Source: Candidatus Methanofastidiosia archaeon (lineage in GTDB: Archaea; Methanobacteriota_B; Thermococci; Methanofastidiosales; Methanofastidiosaceae). Taken from it: a stretch of DNA of 9,805 nt. Below, piece by piece: positions 1-6,665 of this stretch. The stretch's first letter is position 1. Each line of letters opens with the position of its first letter. The notes under the pieces were generated by a model. It did not search any database and had not been told where the DNA came from. It saw nothing but the letters and a program-made list of their open reading frames with translations. Where the stretch lies: contig PWMA01000173.1 of NCBI GenBank assembly GCA_003558335.1, positions 1 through 9,805 on the forward strand. Reading direction: 5' to 3'. A program made the position numbers and the translations under genes.

Positions 1-361
1 AATTTTCAAGGTCAAAAGAAGGGTCGTCTTTAAAGGGCCTTATAAAAAGATTTACTTTGAAAACGTTTCCCTCTTCTATAAAATCAATTTTAACTTGGAC
101 ATCTTCTTTTGTTTTAGAAAACTCTGAAACTAAATCTATATCTGTATTTGAAGAAATGTTACTCTTTAAAATCTCATTTACAAAAAGATCTTTATCTATA
201 AGAGTTTTCCAAGTGTTTGTATAGTAGGAGTTACAACTCTTGCAGTAAGGAACCTTTATTCTAGAAGGAACAGAAAATTGAAAAGATTCCCTTATATAAC
301 ACTCTCTGCATCTACCGTCCTTTAGTGCATTCTCCTGACCGCAAACAAAACATTTGTCCAT
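1..361 (-). CDS. nmd3: NMD3-like ribosome export/biogenesis protein, N-terminal part (cut by window edge)
   Basis: Reading from the ATG at 361 gives an open frame of 120 codons to the window edge without a stop, so the C-terminus is missing. The N-terminus holds three CxxC pairs (C4/C7, C18/C21, C40/C43) arranged as in the zinc-binding region of archaeal NMD3 homologues, opening MDKCFVCGQENALKDGRC and followed by a PYCKSC segment. In eukaryotes NMD3 is the adaptor for nuclear export of the large ribosomal subunit. Archaea have no nucleus, so a role in 50S maturation is the usual inference. It follows the DUF424 gene by 47 bp, a pairing I recall as common in archaea. No Shine-Dalgarno site is visible, and a TATA-like box about 26 bp upstream of the ATG suggests a leaderless mRNA. 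Family assignment is fairly sure from the cysteine pattern and context. Confidence 0.8.
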   Translation of the reverse strand, partial: MDKCFVCGQENALKDGRCRECYIRESFQFSVPSRIKVPYCKSCNSYYTNTWKTLIDKDLFVNEILKSNISSNTDIDLVSEFSKTKEDVQVKIDFIEEGNVFKVNLFIRPFKDDPSFDLEN

Positions 362-382
362 AATAAAGATCAGGCAAAAACT

Positions 383-390
383 GTTTAAAT
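383..390 (-). promoter_or_regulatory. Candidate TATA box for leaderless nmd3 transcript
   Basis: On the minus strand the short spacer after the DUF424 gene reads AAAAAGTAATTTAAACAG, with an ATTTAAAC box at these positions. Its centre is about 26 bp upstream of the nmd3 ATG at 361, which is the normal archaeal TATA-to-start distance. Transcription would then begin at or very near the start codon, which fits the lack of a Shine-Dalgarno site. The box is an imperfect match and the region is AT-rich. Confidence 0.4.
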
Positions 391-408
391 TACTTTTTAT
401 AGAAATAT

Positions 409-711
409 TTAAATTTTAACTCTTTGTGCATGGACTGTATTATCGATCTCTAATACGCAACCCTTACTAATAAGATCTTCATTTAAGGCGATTTTTATAA
501 TTTCATCGCCCACTAAATTTAAAATAGTTGCATTGCTCATGTGGTCCAATATTTCACCTATCTGACCTTTATTTTTACCATAAAAGGATTTTTTAACGTC
601 TATTTTTATGCCCTTTTCGCCGCAGTGAAAGGTTTTTCCAAGGATATCGACATCACATACTGCAACTATCAGTTCATTTCCTTGATTGTATACGGCATAA
701 TAAAATTCCAT
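409..711 (-). CDS. DUF424 family protein
   Basis: A 100-residue protein matching the archaeal DUF424 (COG2412) family as I know it. The recognisable pattern is an N-terminal YYAVYNQGNELIVAVCD strand, LGKTF, FYGKNKG, then ATILNLVGDEIIKIA and a C-terminal VHAQRVKI. The family is small, archaea-specific and of unknown biochemical function. Its regular place between RNA-processing and ribosome-assembly genes suggests a role in translation or ribosome biogenesis, which is inference. It starts 9 bp after the aCPSF1 stop, so it is very likely co-transcribed. No clear Shine-Dalgarno motif precedes the ATG; translational coupling to aCPSF1 is likely. Length and ends match the family, with no sign of truncation. 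Confidence 0.85.
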   Translation of the reverse strand: MEFYYAVYNQGNELIVAVCDVDILGKTFHCGEKGIKIDVKKSFYGKNKGQIGEILDHMSNATILNLVGDEIIKIALNEDLISKGCVLEIDNTVHAQRVKI

Positions 712-720
712 CTTTTCTAC

Positions 721-2646
721 CTAGATTAATCTTATTGTCTCAAGATTTAAAGGAGCTTTTGTTTCTACCCTAAACTTACGGTAAACTGTACTTGCAAAGT
801 CTGTACATTTTGCAGGGTCACCATGTCCAGTTATTATCTTTTCAGGCCTTGGATTTAATCTTTTGATAAATTCCATAAGCTCATTCCTATCAGAGTGGCC
901 AGAAAATCCATCTACTGTGTAAACTTTCATCCTGATATTAATCATTTCATTTTTTCCATTTGCGGCCATTAGTGGAAGTTCAGTCATGCCTTTCTGAACT
1001 TTTCTGCCAGGAGAGCCCTCTCCCTGGTAGCTTACAAAGACTATAGAGTTTCTTACATCATCTGCTAAAGCCTTAAAGTATTCAACAGATGGACCTCCAA
1101 CAAGCATTCCACTTGTTGCAAGTATGATACAAGGTGGGCCTTCAAGTATCTCCTTTCTCCTTTCACTTGTTTTTACATTCTCAAAAGTTTCAGAAAGGAA
1201 AGGATTTTTACCTTGGTGAAATATCATTTCTCTTATGTCTTTTGAAAGGTACTCTGGATATGCAGTGTGGATTGCTGTTGCTTCCCATATCATTCCATCA
1301 AGATAGATCGGCATTTTTTCTAATGCTCCGCCTTCCATCAACTCTTCAAGGACAAGCATTATCTCTTGAGATCTTCCAACAGAAAGAACAGGTATCAAGA
1401 CCTTTCCGCCTTGGGATGTTGTGTCATAGATTATTTTTAAAAGATTTTTTTCTGCCTCGCCTCTTGACATCTGAACATCATGAGAACCCCCATAAGTTGA
1501 TTCAATTATCAAAGACTCAAGACGAGGATATTTAAAGCTGGCCTTTTCTAAAAGTTTTGAGGTATCAAAGTTAAAGTCTCCGGTATAAACAATATTATGG
1601 AGTCCGTTTCCAACATGAAGGTGTACCATTGCAGAACCAAGTATGTGGCCAGAATTATGAAAAGTAAGTCTTATATCGGGTGAGATATCCCTAACTTCTT
1701 TGTAATCTACCGGTATTGTGTGATGAATGACGCTTTTAACATCCTTTTTTGAATAGGGTACGGGATTATTCTCTTTGGCCGCCACATCTATATAGTCAAG
1801 TTGAAGCATTGTCATTAGATCTCTTGTAGGGGGTGTGCAATAAACTGGTCCCTCGTAACCATATTTATAGAGATAAGGGACAAATCCGCAGTGATCAAGA
1901 TGTGCATGACCTACTATGATTGCATCAAGCTCCTTTGATTCAAGTATATATTTGAACTCAGGTGCATCGAGATGAGGATAAGCTACTCTTGGATCGTTTG
2001 TTGCTACGTTTACTCCACAGTCAAGCAAAACTTTAGATTCTGGAGTTTGAATCAAGAGACAAGAACGCCCTACCTCTCTAAATCCTCCTAATAGAGAAAG
2101 TCTTATCCAATCGGACCTAACGTCTTGTGATCTATAGATTCTATGGCCTATTTTTTTCAATATGGTTTTTCTCTCATCAGCTTCTTTTTGAAGAGTTGAT
2201 CTAATGGCTTTTATTGTATCTGATTGTAATGGAGGGCTTCGCCTTACAACTGGTGCCCACCTAACAACCCTTGTGATGTCTCTCAAAGTCTGTCCTGATT
2301 TTCCTATAACAAGCCCAGGTTTTTTTGCCTCTATGATAACCTCTGATGCAGATGGATCAAATGTAATGTCTGTGATTTCAGCCTCTTCTGGGACAATGTT
2401 TTTAATCTTGTTCACAGCATCTTCTTCTGTAGTAAGGACAGAAACATCAGGTTTGACAATGATCCTTTTTCTCAAATTTTTTGCAAGTTCTTTTACTATT
2501 TCACCGTCATCAACTAGCATGCCGGGATTTCTAGTGTATATAACAACCTCTGGACCTTCAAAGTCAATATTTGTAATAACTGCACCTGGAGGTATGTTTT
2601 CTGTTACAACTTTTTTAATTTCTTTAAGTATCTCCTCTGAAGACAA
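721..2646 (-). CDS. aCPSF1/FttA: KH-domain beta-CASP ribonuclease, archaeal transcription termination factor
   Basis: A 641-residue archaeal CPSF1 homologue. The first ~70 residues form a KH-like domain. A second KH domain follows (about 71-138, with GKSG at 115-118). Then come a metallo-beta-lactamase core with HAHLDH at 247-252, further metal ligands near H334 (SGHILGS) and D357 (YTGDF), and an inserted beta-CASP domain. The C-terminal active-site motifs are SGHSD (H584) and TGHGD (H608). All expected zinc ligands are present, so it should be an active endo/5'-3' exonuclease. In archaea this family cleaves nascent RNA at U-rich sites and terminates RNA polymerase. I place the start at the TTG at 2646, preceded by GGGTGAG; this makes the protein begin SSEEILKEIKK, as in homologues. 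An upstream TTG at 2709 would add a hydrophobic AT-encoded extension that is probably non-coding. It lies 59 bp after psmB and 9 bp before DUF424. Confidence 0.95.
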   Translation of the reverse strand: MSSEEILKEIKKVVTENIPPGAVITNIDFEGPEVVIYTRNPGMLVDDGEIVKELAKNLRKRIIVKPDVSVLTTEEDAVNKIKNIVPEEAEITDITFDPSASEVIIEAKKPGLVIGKSGQTLRDITRVVRWAPVVRRSPPLQSDTIKAIRSTLQKEADERKTILKKIGHRIYRSQDVRSDWIRLSLLGGFREVGRSCLLIQTPESKVLLDCGVNVATNDPRVAYPHLDAPEFKYILESKELDAIIVGHAHLDHCGFVPYLYKYGYEGPVYCTPPTRDLMTMLQLDYIDVAAKENNPVPYSKKDVKSVIHHTIPVDYKEVRDISPDIRLTFHNSGHILGSAMVHLHVGNGLHNIVYTGDFNFDTSKLLEKASFKYPRLESLIIESTYGGSHDVQMSRGEAEKNLLKIIYDTTSQGGKVLIPVLSVGRSQEIMLVLEELMEGGALEKMPIYLDGMIWEATAIHTAYPEYLSKDIREMIFHQGKNPFLSETFENVKTSERRKEILEGPPCIILATSGMLVGGPSVEYFKALADDVRNSIVFVSYQGEGSPGRKVQKGMTELPLMAANGKNEMINIRMKVYTVDGFSGHSDRNELMEFIKRLNPRPEKIITGHGDPAKCTDFASTVYRKFRVETKAPLNLETIRLI

Positions 2647-2649
2647 AAA

Positions 2650-2656
2650 CTCACCC
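2650..2656 (-). promoter_or_regulatory. Shine-Dalgarno site defining a TTG start of aCPSF1
   Basis: GGGTGAG on the minus strand, followed by TTT and then the TTG at 2646-2644. No ATG or GTG is available near the N-terminus expected from homologues, so this site decides the start. Confidence 0.65.
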
Positions 2657-2679
2657 AATTTTTTATAGAATTTTAGATT

Positions 2680-2700
2680 AATAATAAAAATAAAAAAGTA
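2680..2700 (-). terminator. U-rich tract between psmB and aCPSF1 (possible termination/attenuation site)
   Basis: The minus-strand RNA just after the psmB stop contains UACUUUUUUAUUUUU followed by AUUAUU. U-rich tracts of this type are the recognised archaeal termination signal and the cleavage site of aCPSF1-family proteins. Because aCPSF1 lies downstream in the same direction, the tract could cause partial termination. AT-richness of the spacer is an alternative explanation. Confidence 0.35.
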
Positions 2701-2705
2701 GAGAA

Positions 2706-3323
2706 TCAATTCTGATTCAATATACCGACGATATCTTCGTCAGAAAGTTCTCTGTAGCCGTCTTTATCGATTACGGCCATTGAAATGCCATTTCCAGTAG
2801 CAAGGTCTCTTTCTATTGCAGCATTTATTGCCTTTGCTGCAAGAGAAGCACCTTCCTCCCAGCCTAGGTTTTCCTTGTATAAAGATTCCAAAACTCCGTA
2901 TGCCACAAGAGAACCTGAGCCAGTTGAAATAGCGTTATCCTCATTTACCCCGCCAATTGGATCTATGGAGTATGCTGCTGGTTTTTCATCAAATCCAGCT
3001 ACTACAAGCCATGCTATTAAAGGATAGTACCTCTGGCCATGTAGTATATGTGAGGTTAAAGTTGCAAGTGACTTAGTAGACATCTTTGCGCCATTTTTCA
3101 TTTTATAGAGATTAACTTCTGCTCTAAGAGATCCAATTAAGCTCTGGATGTCACCAACACTCCCTGCCACTGTTACCCCAATATTATCATCAATTTTGTA
3201 TACTTTCTTTACATTTTTATGGGCCACTAGATATCCCATTGAAGCCCTTCTATCTGTTGCTAGAACTACAGCGTCTTTGCAAACAATAGCTACTGTAGTA
3301 GTGCCTTTTTTAATATCTTCCAC
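2706..3323 (-). CDS. psmB: 20S proteasome beta subunit
   Basis: A 205-residue N-terminal-nucleophile hydrolase, the catalytic subunit of the archaeal 20S proteasome. A seven-residue propeptide (MEDIKKG) precedes the TTTV junction, so self-cleavage would expose Thr8 as the catalytic threonine. The partner residues are in place: D24 in ATDRRAS (Asp17 of the mature chain) and K40 (Lys33). The GSGS motif (134-138 region) and the NAAIERDLATGNGI segment are typical of the beta fold. It would degrade unfolded proteins in the cytoplasm with alpha subunits and the PAN ATPase, neither of which is in this window. The GTG start at 3323 is set by GAGGTGA four bases upstream. The gene has its own promoter in the 88-bp gap after infB and is followed by aCPSF1, probably as one operon. 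Confidence 0.97.
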   Translation of the reverse strand: MEDIKKGTTTVAIVCKDAVVLATDRRASMGYLVAHKNVKKVYKIDDNIGVTVAGSVGDIQSLIGSLRAEVNLYKMKNGAKMSTKSLATLTSHILHGQRYYPLIAWLVVAGFDEKPAAYSIDPIGGVNEDNAISTGSGSLVAYGVLESLYKENLGWEEGASLAAKAINAAIERDLATGNGISMAVIDKDGYRELSDEDIVGILNQN

Positions 3324-3327
3324 TAAA

Positions 3328-3334
3328 TCACCTC
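3328..3334 (-). promoter_or_regulatory. Strong Shine-Dalgarno site for psmB (GTG start)
   Basis: GAGGTGA followed by TTTA and the GTG start. It is among the strongest ribosome-binding sites in the window and supports the GTG as the true start, giving the short propeptide expected for a beta subunit. Confidence 0.8.
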
Positions 3335-3349
3335 AAAATAATTGATTAA

Positions 3350-3378
3350 AATATAAGAAGTTAACAAATTCTTATATT
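3350..3378. repeat. Perfect 10-bp inverted repeat at the predicted psmB transcription start
   Basis: The arms AATATAAGAA (3350-3359) and TTCTTATATT (3369-3378) are exact reverse complements around a 9-base centre containing GTTAAC. The TATA box at 3388-3395 places the start site near 3366, inside the repeat. It may be an operator, or a hairpin at the 5' end of the mRNA. Which of the two cannot be told from sequence. Confidence 0.5.
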
Positions 3379-3387
3379 CTAGAGTTG

Positions 3388-3404
3388 TATTTAAACCTTT
3401 TGGT
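3388..3404 (-). promoter_or_regulatory. BRE/TATA promoter of psmB operon
   Basis: On the minus strand the sequence reads ACCAAAAGGTTTAAATA: a purine-rich BRE-like stretch followed by TTTAAATA (3388-3395). It lies about 65 bp upstream of the psmB start, giving a leader of roughly 40 bases that contains the Shine-Dalgarno site. The same TTTAAATA box occurs before the 5S gene. Confidence 0.7.
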
Positions 3405-3411
3405 ATTATAA

Positions 3412-5175
3412 TTAAATGCCCCAAAGAGAGTCCTCCTTTCTCTTTATGGTAATAAATTCATCTAATATTTCTTTTTCATCTTCTGTTAGTTCGTTATATA
3501 TTTCATATTTAAGTTTCTTGTAATCTGGAAGCGGAATATTAACATACAATATTTCTCCTTCCTTGATCTGTCTTCCAACTGTAGGCCCCTCTATAGCACA
3601 CGCAACTTCCTTTCCTTGTAAGGCCTCTTTTAAGAAGTCATTTTTGTCTTTTAGGGTTTTAACTACTCCAATGTTTCTGCTATCGTCTTTGATTAGAGAG
3701 ACTCCATTTTTGATTCTTCCTCGCAATACTTTGACTCCAACAATTGCTGGTTTAGCTACTCTAAAGACGTGATGTGGCATAATTTCTATTTTTCCCGGTC
3801 TTGTTACTCCCTCAAACTTCTTTTTCTTTTCTGCTTCAAGTTGTTGCTTTTTCCAGTCTTCATAATCTTCTATTAGCTTGTAAATAATCTCACTTTCAAA
3901 AAGTTTAATCTCTTCTTTTGTTGCTATCTCTCTTGCATCTGGGAAAACTTTAGAATTAAAGGCAAAAACTACGGCAGAAATGCTATCTTCCATTTTAACT
4001 GATTTGGCTTCAATTATATCCTGTTTTGTGACGTCACCTATGTCTGCCCTTCTAATGTTGATACCAAGCTCCCTTAGCTCCATCACAATTGCCTCAAGGC
4101 TTCCAAGAGTATCTGTCTTGATTATGACGCCAGAGCTATTGTTTTCTATCTTGATAGATTTAATTTCCTTTGAGAGTTCTTTTTTAGTCTGCTCTACATC
4201 CTTTGTTACGTAAACTGGAGACCCTGCAAGCGCCCTTTCAAGTTCTGGGGCAGATATCTTTATACCTGCTGCGGCAAATTGAGATTCAATTGACTCAAAC
4301 TTTTTCCTTGGATCCCTTATCTCATCCAATGATTTTGGTTTTAATAGGGCTCTTATGCTTGTAGAGTATATGCCATCCTTTCCTCCAAAGACTATATTGT
4401 CCTTTTTCCTCATGACGCCATCATAGATTATAACATCAACTGTTGTACCAAGTCCTTTTTCTTCCTTTACCTCTAAAATAGTGCCCTTTCCTGGATCATT
4501 CTCATCTATTTCTAGCTTCTCTTTTAAAAATTTCTGAGAAAGGCCTGCTATCAAGAGAAGTAGGTCAGGGACTCCCATACCTGTTATAGCAGATATAGGG
4601 ACCATTGCAATCTTTTTTGTGTAGTCTGTGATTTTATCGTATACCTCGCAATCAAAGCCTTGCTCATACATCTTTGCCTGAAAATTCCAGATTTTTTGAT
4701 CAAGCATTGACTTTACATTTTCATTTTGCTCGGATATAACAGTTTTAAAGGAAGCTTTAGGAACTGACTTAAATCCATTAATCCTATCAATCTTATTTAA
4801 AGCCATGACAAAAGGAGTCTTGTAGTTTTTAAGGATATTTATACTTTCAAGAGTTTGGGGTTGGAGCCCTTCATTTATGTCAACAATTAAAACAGCCAGA
4901 TCGGAAAGAGAGCCGCCCCTCGACCTAAGATTTGTGAAGGCTTTGTGCCCAGGGGTATCAATAAATAGCAATCCTGGGATCTTAATTCCCCATTTGTCAA
5001 AGTCCTTTCCACAGATAGCCTTAACAGTATCAATTGGAACTTCAGTGGCACCTATGTGTTGCGTTATCCCTCCAGCCTCTCTAGAAGCTACGGCACTACC
5101 TCTAATGTGGTCTAATAGGGATGTCTTTCCATGATCTACATGGCCCAGCACAGAAATTATTGGCTGCCTTATCAT
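3412..5175 (-). CDS. infB: Translation initiation factor aIF5B (IF2-like GTPase)
   Basis: A 587-residue GTPase that promotes ribosomal subunit joining at the last step of translation initiation. The G domain is complete: G1 GHVDHGKT at 11-18, switch I GGITQHIG at 35-42, G3 DTPGH at 73-77 and G4 NKID at 127-130. It is followed by a beta-barrel domain II, a domain III (about 340-410) and a C-terminal barrel with RPGKIEIMPHHVFR. It lacks the long N-terminal extension of eukaryotic eIF5B, as expected for archaea, and no intein interrupts the P-loop. It starts 9 bp after ndk with no clear Shine-Dalgarno site, so coupled translation is likely. It is the last gene of the L7Ae operon. No strong terminator follows; the next 88 bp hold the psmB promoter. 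Confidence 0.97.
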   Translation of the reverse strand: MIRQPIISVLGHVDHGKTSLLDHIRGSAVASREAGGITQHIGATEVPIDTVKAICGKDFDKWGIKIPGLLFIDTPGHKAFTNLRSRGGSLSDLAVLIVDINEGLQPQTLESINILKNYKTPFVMALNKIDRINGFKSVPKASFKTVISEQNENVKSMLDQKIWNFQAKMYEQGFDCEVYDKITDYTKKIAMVPISAITGMGVPDLLLLIAGLSQKFLKEKLEIDENDPGKGTILEVKEEKGLGTTVDVIIYDGVMRKKDNIVFGGKDGIYSTSIRALLKPKSLDEIRDPRKKFESIESQFAAAGIKISAPELERALAGSPVYVTKDVEQTKKELSKEIKSIKIENNSSGVIIKTDTLGSLEAIVMELRELGINIRRADIGDVTKQDIIEAKSVKMEDSISAVVFAFNSKVFPDAREIATKEEIKLFESEIIYKLIEDYEDWKKQQLEAEKKKKFEGVTRPGKIEIMPHHVFRVAKPAIVGVKVLRGRIKNGVSLIKDDSRNIGVVKTLKDKNDFLKEALQGKEVACAIEGPTVGRQIKEGEILYVNIPLPDYKKLKYEIYNELTEDEKEILDEFITIKRKEDSLWGI

Positions 5176-5184
5176 TTTAACAAC

Positions 5185-5622
5185 TTATTTACTATATTCA
5201 AAGATTTCTTCATCGCTAAAGAATATTGAAATTTCTCTCTTTGCACTTTCAGGAGAGTCAGAAGCATGTATTACATTAAATATGTCGTTTCCTTTTTTGT
5301 ACCCAAAATCTCCTCTTATGCTACCTGGAGCAGCTTTATGCGGGTCAGTTGCGCCACAAAGTGTTCTTATCACAGTTATAGCGTCTTCTCCCTCAACGAC
5401 TCCAAGAATTACTGGACAAGAAGTTATATAGCTAATAAGACCTCCATAAAAAGGTTTTTCTTTGTGCTCGGCATAATGTGTTCCAGCCTTGTCTTTAGAG
5501 ATCCATTCCATCTTTAAAGCAGATATCTTTAGTCCTTTCGATTCAATTCTGGACAAAACGTTGCCAATGTTTGACCTCATTACTGCATCAGGTTTTAAAA
5601 TAATTAAAGTTCTTTCGCTCAT
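5185..5622 (-). CDS. ndk: Nucleoside diphosphate kinase
   Basis: A 145-residue NDK transferring the gamma phosphate of NTPs to NDPs through a phosphohistidine. The opening ERTLIILKPDAV, the GGLISYITSCPV segment, the Kpn-loop region GATDPHKAAPGSIRGDFG and the active-site NVIHASDS (His119) are all present. I choose the ATG at 5622 because AGGTG lies six bases upstream; a GTG three codons earlier would overlap that site. It sits between L24e (33 bp upstream) and infB (9 bp downstream), a gene order widely conserved in Euryarchaeota. It may supply GTP for the neighbouring GTPase, but this is inferred from position only. Confidence 0.97.
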   Translation of the reverse strand: MSERTLIILKPDAVMRSNIGNVLSRIESKGLKISALKMEWISKDKAGTHYAEHKEKPFYGGLISYITSCPVILGVVEGEDAITVIRTLCGATDPHKAAPGSIRGDFGYKKGNDIFNVIHASDSPESAKREISIFFSDEEIFEYSK

Positions 5623-5628
5623 ATTAAA

Positions 5629-5633
5629 CACCT
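5629..5633 (-). promoter_or_regulatory. Shine-Dalgarno site selecting the ndk ATG at 5622
   Basis: AGGTG on the minus strand, six bases before the ATG. It overlaps the alternative GTG start three codons upstream and therefore argues against that longer form. Confidence 0.6.
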
Positions 5634-5635
5634 AT

Positions 5636-5655
5636 TAAAAAAATATATAATAAAA
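5636..5655 (-). terminator. U-rich tract between L24e and ndk (possible partial terminator)
   Basis: The 33-bp spacer RNA contains UUUUAUUAUAUAUUUUUUUA directly after the L24e stop and before the ndk ribosome-binding site. It resembles the archaeal U-tract termination signal. In an operon it may reduce read-through into ndk-infB, or it may be only an AT-rich spacer. Confidence 0.3.
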
Positions 5656-5859
5656 TTATTTTTTAGTTCTAAGGGTCTTTTCCTTTTTGTACTCTTCAGT
5701 CCATCTGACTTTTCTTGATTTCCTGCCCAAGCTGAGCATATTTTTTTCGCACTTGCGAGTACAAAAGTTAAAGGCAACACCATCTTTTCTCACGAAAATA
5801 AGGCCTGTTCCAGGAGCGATTTCATCTCCACAAAAAGAACAGTTAACTTTTCTTGGCAT
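5656..5859 (-). CDS. rpl24e: Ribosomal protein L24e
   Basis: A 67-residue 50S protein with the L24e zinc-finger: CSFC near residue 7 and CTRKC near residue 33, around GTGLIFVRKDGVAFNFC. The basic tail RKVRWTEEYKKEK is typical of the family. Length matches archaeal orthologues. The gene begins four bases after the S28e stop, and its Shine-Dalgarno AAGGTGA includes that stop codon, so translation of the two is probably coupled. Confidence 0.97.
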   Translation of the reverse strand: MPRKVNCSFCGDEIAPGTGLIFVRKDGVAFNFCTRKCEKNMLSLGRKSRKVRWTEEYKKEKTLRTKK

Positions 5860-5863
5860 AGTC

Positions 5864-6082
5864 TCACCTTGGTGTCTTTATCTCCTTTGCCTCTCTTTCA
5901 GATTCTTTAAGGACGACTATATCTCCGATCCTAACTGGACCTCTTAGATTTCTCGTGATTACTCTGTCTTTGTCCATTCCATCAAGTACCTTAACCCTTA
6001 CCTGGAATATGTCACCTGTTACACCGGTCCTAACTACAATCTCTAAAACTTCTGCCGGTATTCCTTTATCATAATCGGCCAT
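5864..6082 (-). CDS. rps28e: Ribosomal protein S28e
   Basis: A 72-residue 30S protein with the family hallmarks EVVRTGVTGDIFQVRVKVLDG-like core, VITRNLRGPVRIGDIV, and the ESEREA segment near the C-terminus. It lies four bases after L7Ae, with an AAAGTGA ribosome-binding sequence that overlaps the L7Ae stop. This L7Ae-S28e-L24e order is conserved in many Euryarchaeota. Confidence 0.97.
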   Translation of the reverse strand: MADYDKGIPAEVLEIVVRTGVTGDIFQVRVKVLDGMDKDRVITRNLRGPVRIGDIVVLKESEREAKEIKTPR

Positions 6083-6086
6083 TGAA

Positions 6087-6452
6087 TCACTTTCTAAGTT
6101 CTTTTACCTTAACGATGATATCATCAATAAGATCCTTAGCCTTTCCTTCTTTTATTACTGCAACGGCTGCTGTTGATACATCAATTCCTATGGCTGCACC
6201 AAGTTCATCCTTTCTTGGGACATAGATATAGGGTATCTCCTTTTCATCACAAAGAAGTGGTATATGTGCTATAATCTCTTCTGGTGTGATATCCTCTGCT
6301 AGATATACTAGCTTTGCAATTCCTCTTTCAACAGCTTTTGTTGTTTCGTTTGCTCCTTTTTTTAATTTTCCTGTGTCCCTTACCATCTCAAGAGATTCGT
6401 AAGACTTGTTTGCTAACTCTTCTGGGACTTTAAATTTAACATAAATTGCCAT
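6087..6452 (-). CDS. rpl7ae: Ribosomal protein L7Ae (kink-turn RNA-binding protein)
   Basis: A 121-residue L7Ae/L30e-fold protein. Key segments are KGANETTKAVERG (kink-turn contacts), KLVYLAEDITPEEI, HIPLLCDEKEIPYIYV and a C-terminal GIDVSTAAVAVI. In archaea it belongs to the 50S subunit and is also the core kink-turn binder of box C/D and H/ACA RNPs and of RNase P. The ATG at 6452 is preceded by GAGGTG at 6458-6463. It is the first protein gene of the operon with S28e, L24e, ndk and infB. Its leader carries a probable kink-turn immediately upstream of the ribosome-binding site, suggesting autoregulation. Confidence 0.97.
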   Translation of the reverse strand: MAIYVKFKVPEELANKSYESLEMVRDTGKLKKGANETTKAVERGIAKLVYLAEDITPEEIIAHIPLLCDEKEIPYIYVPRKDELGAAIGIDVSTAAVAVIKEGKAKDLIDDIIVKVKELRK

Positions 6453-6463
6453 TTAAACACCTC

Positions 6464-6501
6464 ATTCCTCAAAACATATAGTTTTTCATCAGTCGGCTAA
6501 T
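6464..6501 (-). promoter_or_regulatory. Candidate kink-turn in the L7Ae leader (autoregulatory element)
   Basis: The leader RNA contains UGAUGA (6491-6486, a box C sequence), then AAAAC, a UAUAU loop, GUUUU, and GA. The five-base-pair stem AAAAC/GUUUU is flanked on both strands by GA, giving the tandem sheared G-A pairs of a kink-turn, with a GAU bulge before the first GA. The other (C) stem is weaker: either CU with GG, or AUU/CC with GG/AAU (6501-6495 against 6468-6464) and a larger bulge. The Shine-Dalgarno site at 6458-6463 starts directly after the element, so bound L7Ae would obstruct ribosome access. Translational autoregulation by L7Ae through leader kink-turns is known in other archaea. 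Confidence 0.6.
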
Positions 6502-6519
6502 ATTAAGAATAGCCAAGAA

Positions 6520-6527
6520 TATATAAA
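6520..6527 (-). promoter_or_regulatory. Candidate TATA box of the L7Ae operon, abutting the 5S 3' end
   Basis: TTTATATA on the minus strand, directly after the 5S rRNA 3' end. It predicts a start near 6497, just before the kink-turn. The BRE position is GC-rich 5S sequence (CCGGCC), so the promoter is imperfect. The operon might instead be read through from the 5S promoter. The same T-rich stretch could serve as the 5S termination site. Confidence 0.45.
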
Positions 6528-6643
6528 GGCCGGCGGCGTTGTGATGTTCCCACCACTGGCAGTACAGATCACGACGCAGAGAGGCTTAACTTCTGGGTTC
6601 GGGATGAGTCCAGGTGTATCACTCCCGCTGTGGCCGCCGTACC
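6528..6643 (-). rRNA. rrf: 5S ribosomal RNA
   Basis: The minus strand reads as a full archaeal 5S rRNA of about 116 nt. It has the conserved loop region CCCGAACCCAGAAGUUAAGC and the 5' segment ACGGCGGCCACAGCG. Helix I is formed by CGGCGGC (6639-6633) with GCCGCCG (6537-6531). Exact ends are uncertain by a few bases. It is not next to 16S or 23S genes here; the upstream neighbour is a divergent DUF116 gene. It is therefore an unlinked copy with its own promoter. It directly precedes a ribosomal-protein operon on the same strand. Confidence 0.95.
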
Positions 6644-6665
6644 ATTCCAAAATAATTATAGTTGG

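Noticed and set aside
2204..2668. Plus-strand open frame of 154 codons opposite aCPSF1
   Set aside because: Ser/Thr/Phe-rich translation with no domain, fully antisense to the conserved KH domains.
2647..2709. N-terminal extension of aCPSF1 from a TTG at 2709
   Set aside because: It overlaps psmB, encodes a low-complexity hydrophobic stretch, and homologues begin near residue SSEEI, where a good ribosome-binding site exists.
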